A stretch of DNA of 44,716 nt, taken from NCBI RefSeq assembly GCF_002860125.1, contig NZ_PGVA01000016.1:1-44716 (forward strand), given 5' to 3'. Positions within the stretch are counted from its first letter, which is position 1; the number at the start of each line of letters is the position of its first letter. Shown one piece after another: positions 44,454 to 44,716 of this stretch. A model generated the notes under the pieces. It saw only the letters and a program-made list of their open reading frames with translations. It was not told the origin of the DNA and searched no databases. The position numbers and the translations under genes were made by a program. Source of the stretch: Bacillus canaveralius. Lineage in GTDB: Bacteria > Bacillota > Bacilli > Bacillales > Cytobacillaceae.

Positions 44454-44709
44454 GTGTTTGTAAAAGTATACCAGTACCATATTGAAACAGGAAAAGAACA
44501 AGAGTTTATTGAAATTCAAGAAAAAGCAGCAGAGATTTATCATAAATATGTAAACTTTCATACCACTTGTCTAAAAAGTAACGACAATCCCACTAAATGG
44601 ATGGAGATAAGCTGGTATGAAAGCGAGAAAATCTATGAAAAGTCTATTTCCATTCACTAGCGTTGCACAAAAAATCTATGAAAAAGTCAAGGATGAAAAA
44701 ATGGAATAA
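44454..44709 (+). pseudogene. ABM-like (monooxygenase-fold) protein, frameshifted
   Basis: Starting at GTG 44454 (GTGGGAG just upstream, spacing short) the product MFVKVYQYHIETGKEQEFIEIQEKAAEIYHK resembles the N-terminal part of small antibiotic-biosynthesis-monooxygenase proteins. KWMEISWYESEKIYEKSIS follows, then a stop at 44658-44660, about 68 codons, short for the family (~100). From about 44650 another frame continues PFTSVAQKIYEKVKDEKME to a TAA at 44707-44709. One base shift would extend the protein. Either a real frameshift, or the natural end is a variant. The window ends 7 bases later. Confidence 0.45.
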
Positions 44710-44716
44710 AAATCAA

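Overview
The window is a chromosomal segment of a low-to-moderate GC, endospore-forming Firmicute of the family Bacillaceae. The evidence is the strong GGAGG-type ribosome binding sites, frequent GTG and TTG starts, sporulation-type genes (YhaL, two YjcZ-like peptides), and a gene order close to the hem/yha/yhf region of Bacillus subtilis. Comparisons with B. subtilis come from memory, not from a search.

Layout. (1) 1-1.6 kb: AT-rich, poorly conserved DNA with two tiny secreted-peptide genes (one frameshifted), a membrane-anchored hypothetical and a small two-helix membrane protein. (2) 1.6-6.6 kb: a TPP-riboswitch-controlled thiamine operon (thiW-thiD-thiM-thiE-thiC plus a small Cys-rich ORF). 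(3) 6.8-13.5 kb: yhaO-yhaN (SbcD/SbcC-like), an inserted MFS efflux gene, and yhaM (3'-5' exoribonuclease). (4) 13.7-20.4 kb: mostly minus strand: yhaL, prsA, two YjcZ-like peptides, a small membrane protein, hpr/scoC, yhaH, trpP, serC and hit. Two diverged copies of a ~130-bp palindromic repeat lie in opposite orientation at 13.9 and 18.5 kb. (5) 20.4-26.5 kb: a possible structured RNA between hit and ecsA, then ecsAB, the M20 hydrolase yhaA, the permease yhfA and hmoB (yhgC). (6) 26.7-30.3 kb: hemE-hemH-hemY, encoding the coproporphyrin-dependent haem branch, divergent from the haem-degrading monooxygenase gene. (7) 30.4-34.3 kb: yhfH, yhfI, lplJ and an acyl-CoA synthetase (lcfB) with a good sigma-A promoter and a FadR-like operator. 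(8) 34.4-41.1 kb: a GntR/UTRA regulator followed by a tight six-gene operon: NitT/TauT-type ABC importer (ATPase, permease, lipoprotein), nitrilase-superfamily hydrolase, amidase and TauE/SafE exporter. I do not recognise this set as a characterised pathway. (9) 41.1-44.7 kb: a stand-alone AAA ATPase, a period-20 tandem repeat, a cyclic-phosphate-processing receiver protein, a small membrane protein, a GNAT acetyltransferase, a UPF0158 protein and a frameshifted ABM-like gene.

How the genes work together. The thi operon joins pyrimidine synthesis (ThiC), pyrimidine and thiazole kinases (ThiD, ThiM), the coupling enzyme (ThiE) and a thiazole-precursor importer component (ThiW) under one TPP switch. 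The hem genes make coproporphyrin-type haem while HmoB opens the haem ring. The 35-41 kb operon looks like an import, hydrolyse and export module: a small amide, ureido or sulfonate-like compound enters by the ABC system, two amide-cleaving enzymes act on it, and TauE/SafE removes an anionic product. Its substrate cannot be read from sequence. It is the best candidate here for an undescribed system, followed by the hit-ecsA RNA candidate and the repeat families.
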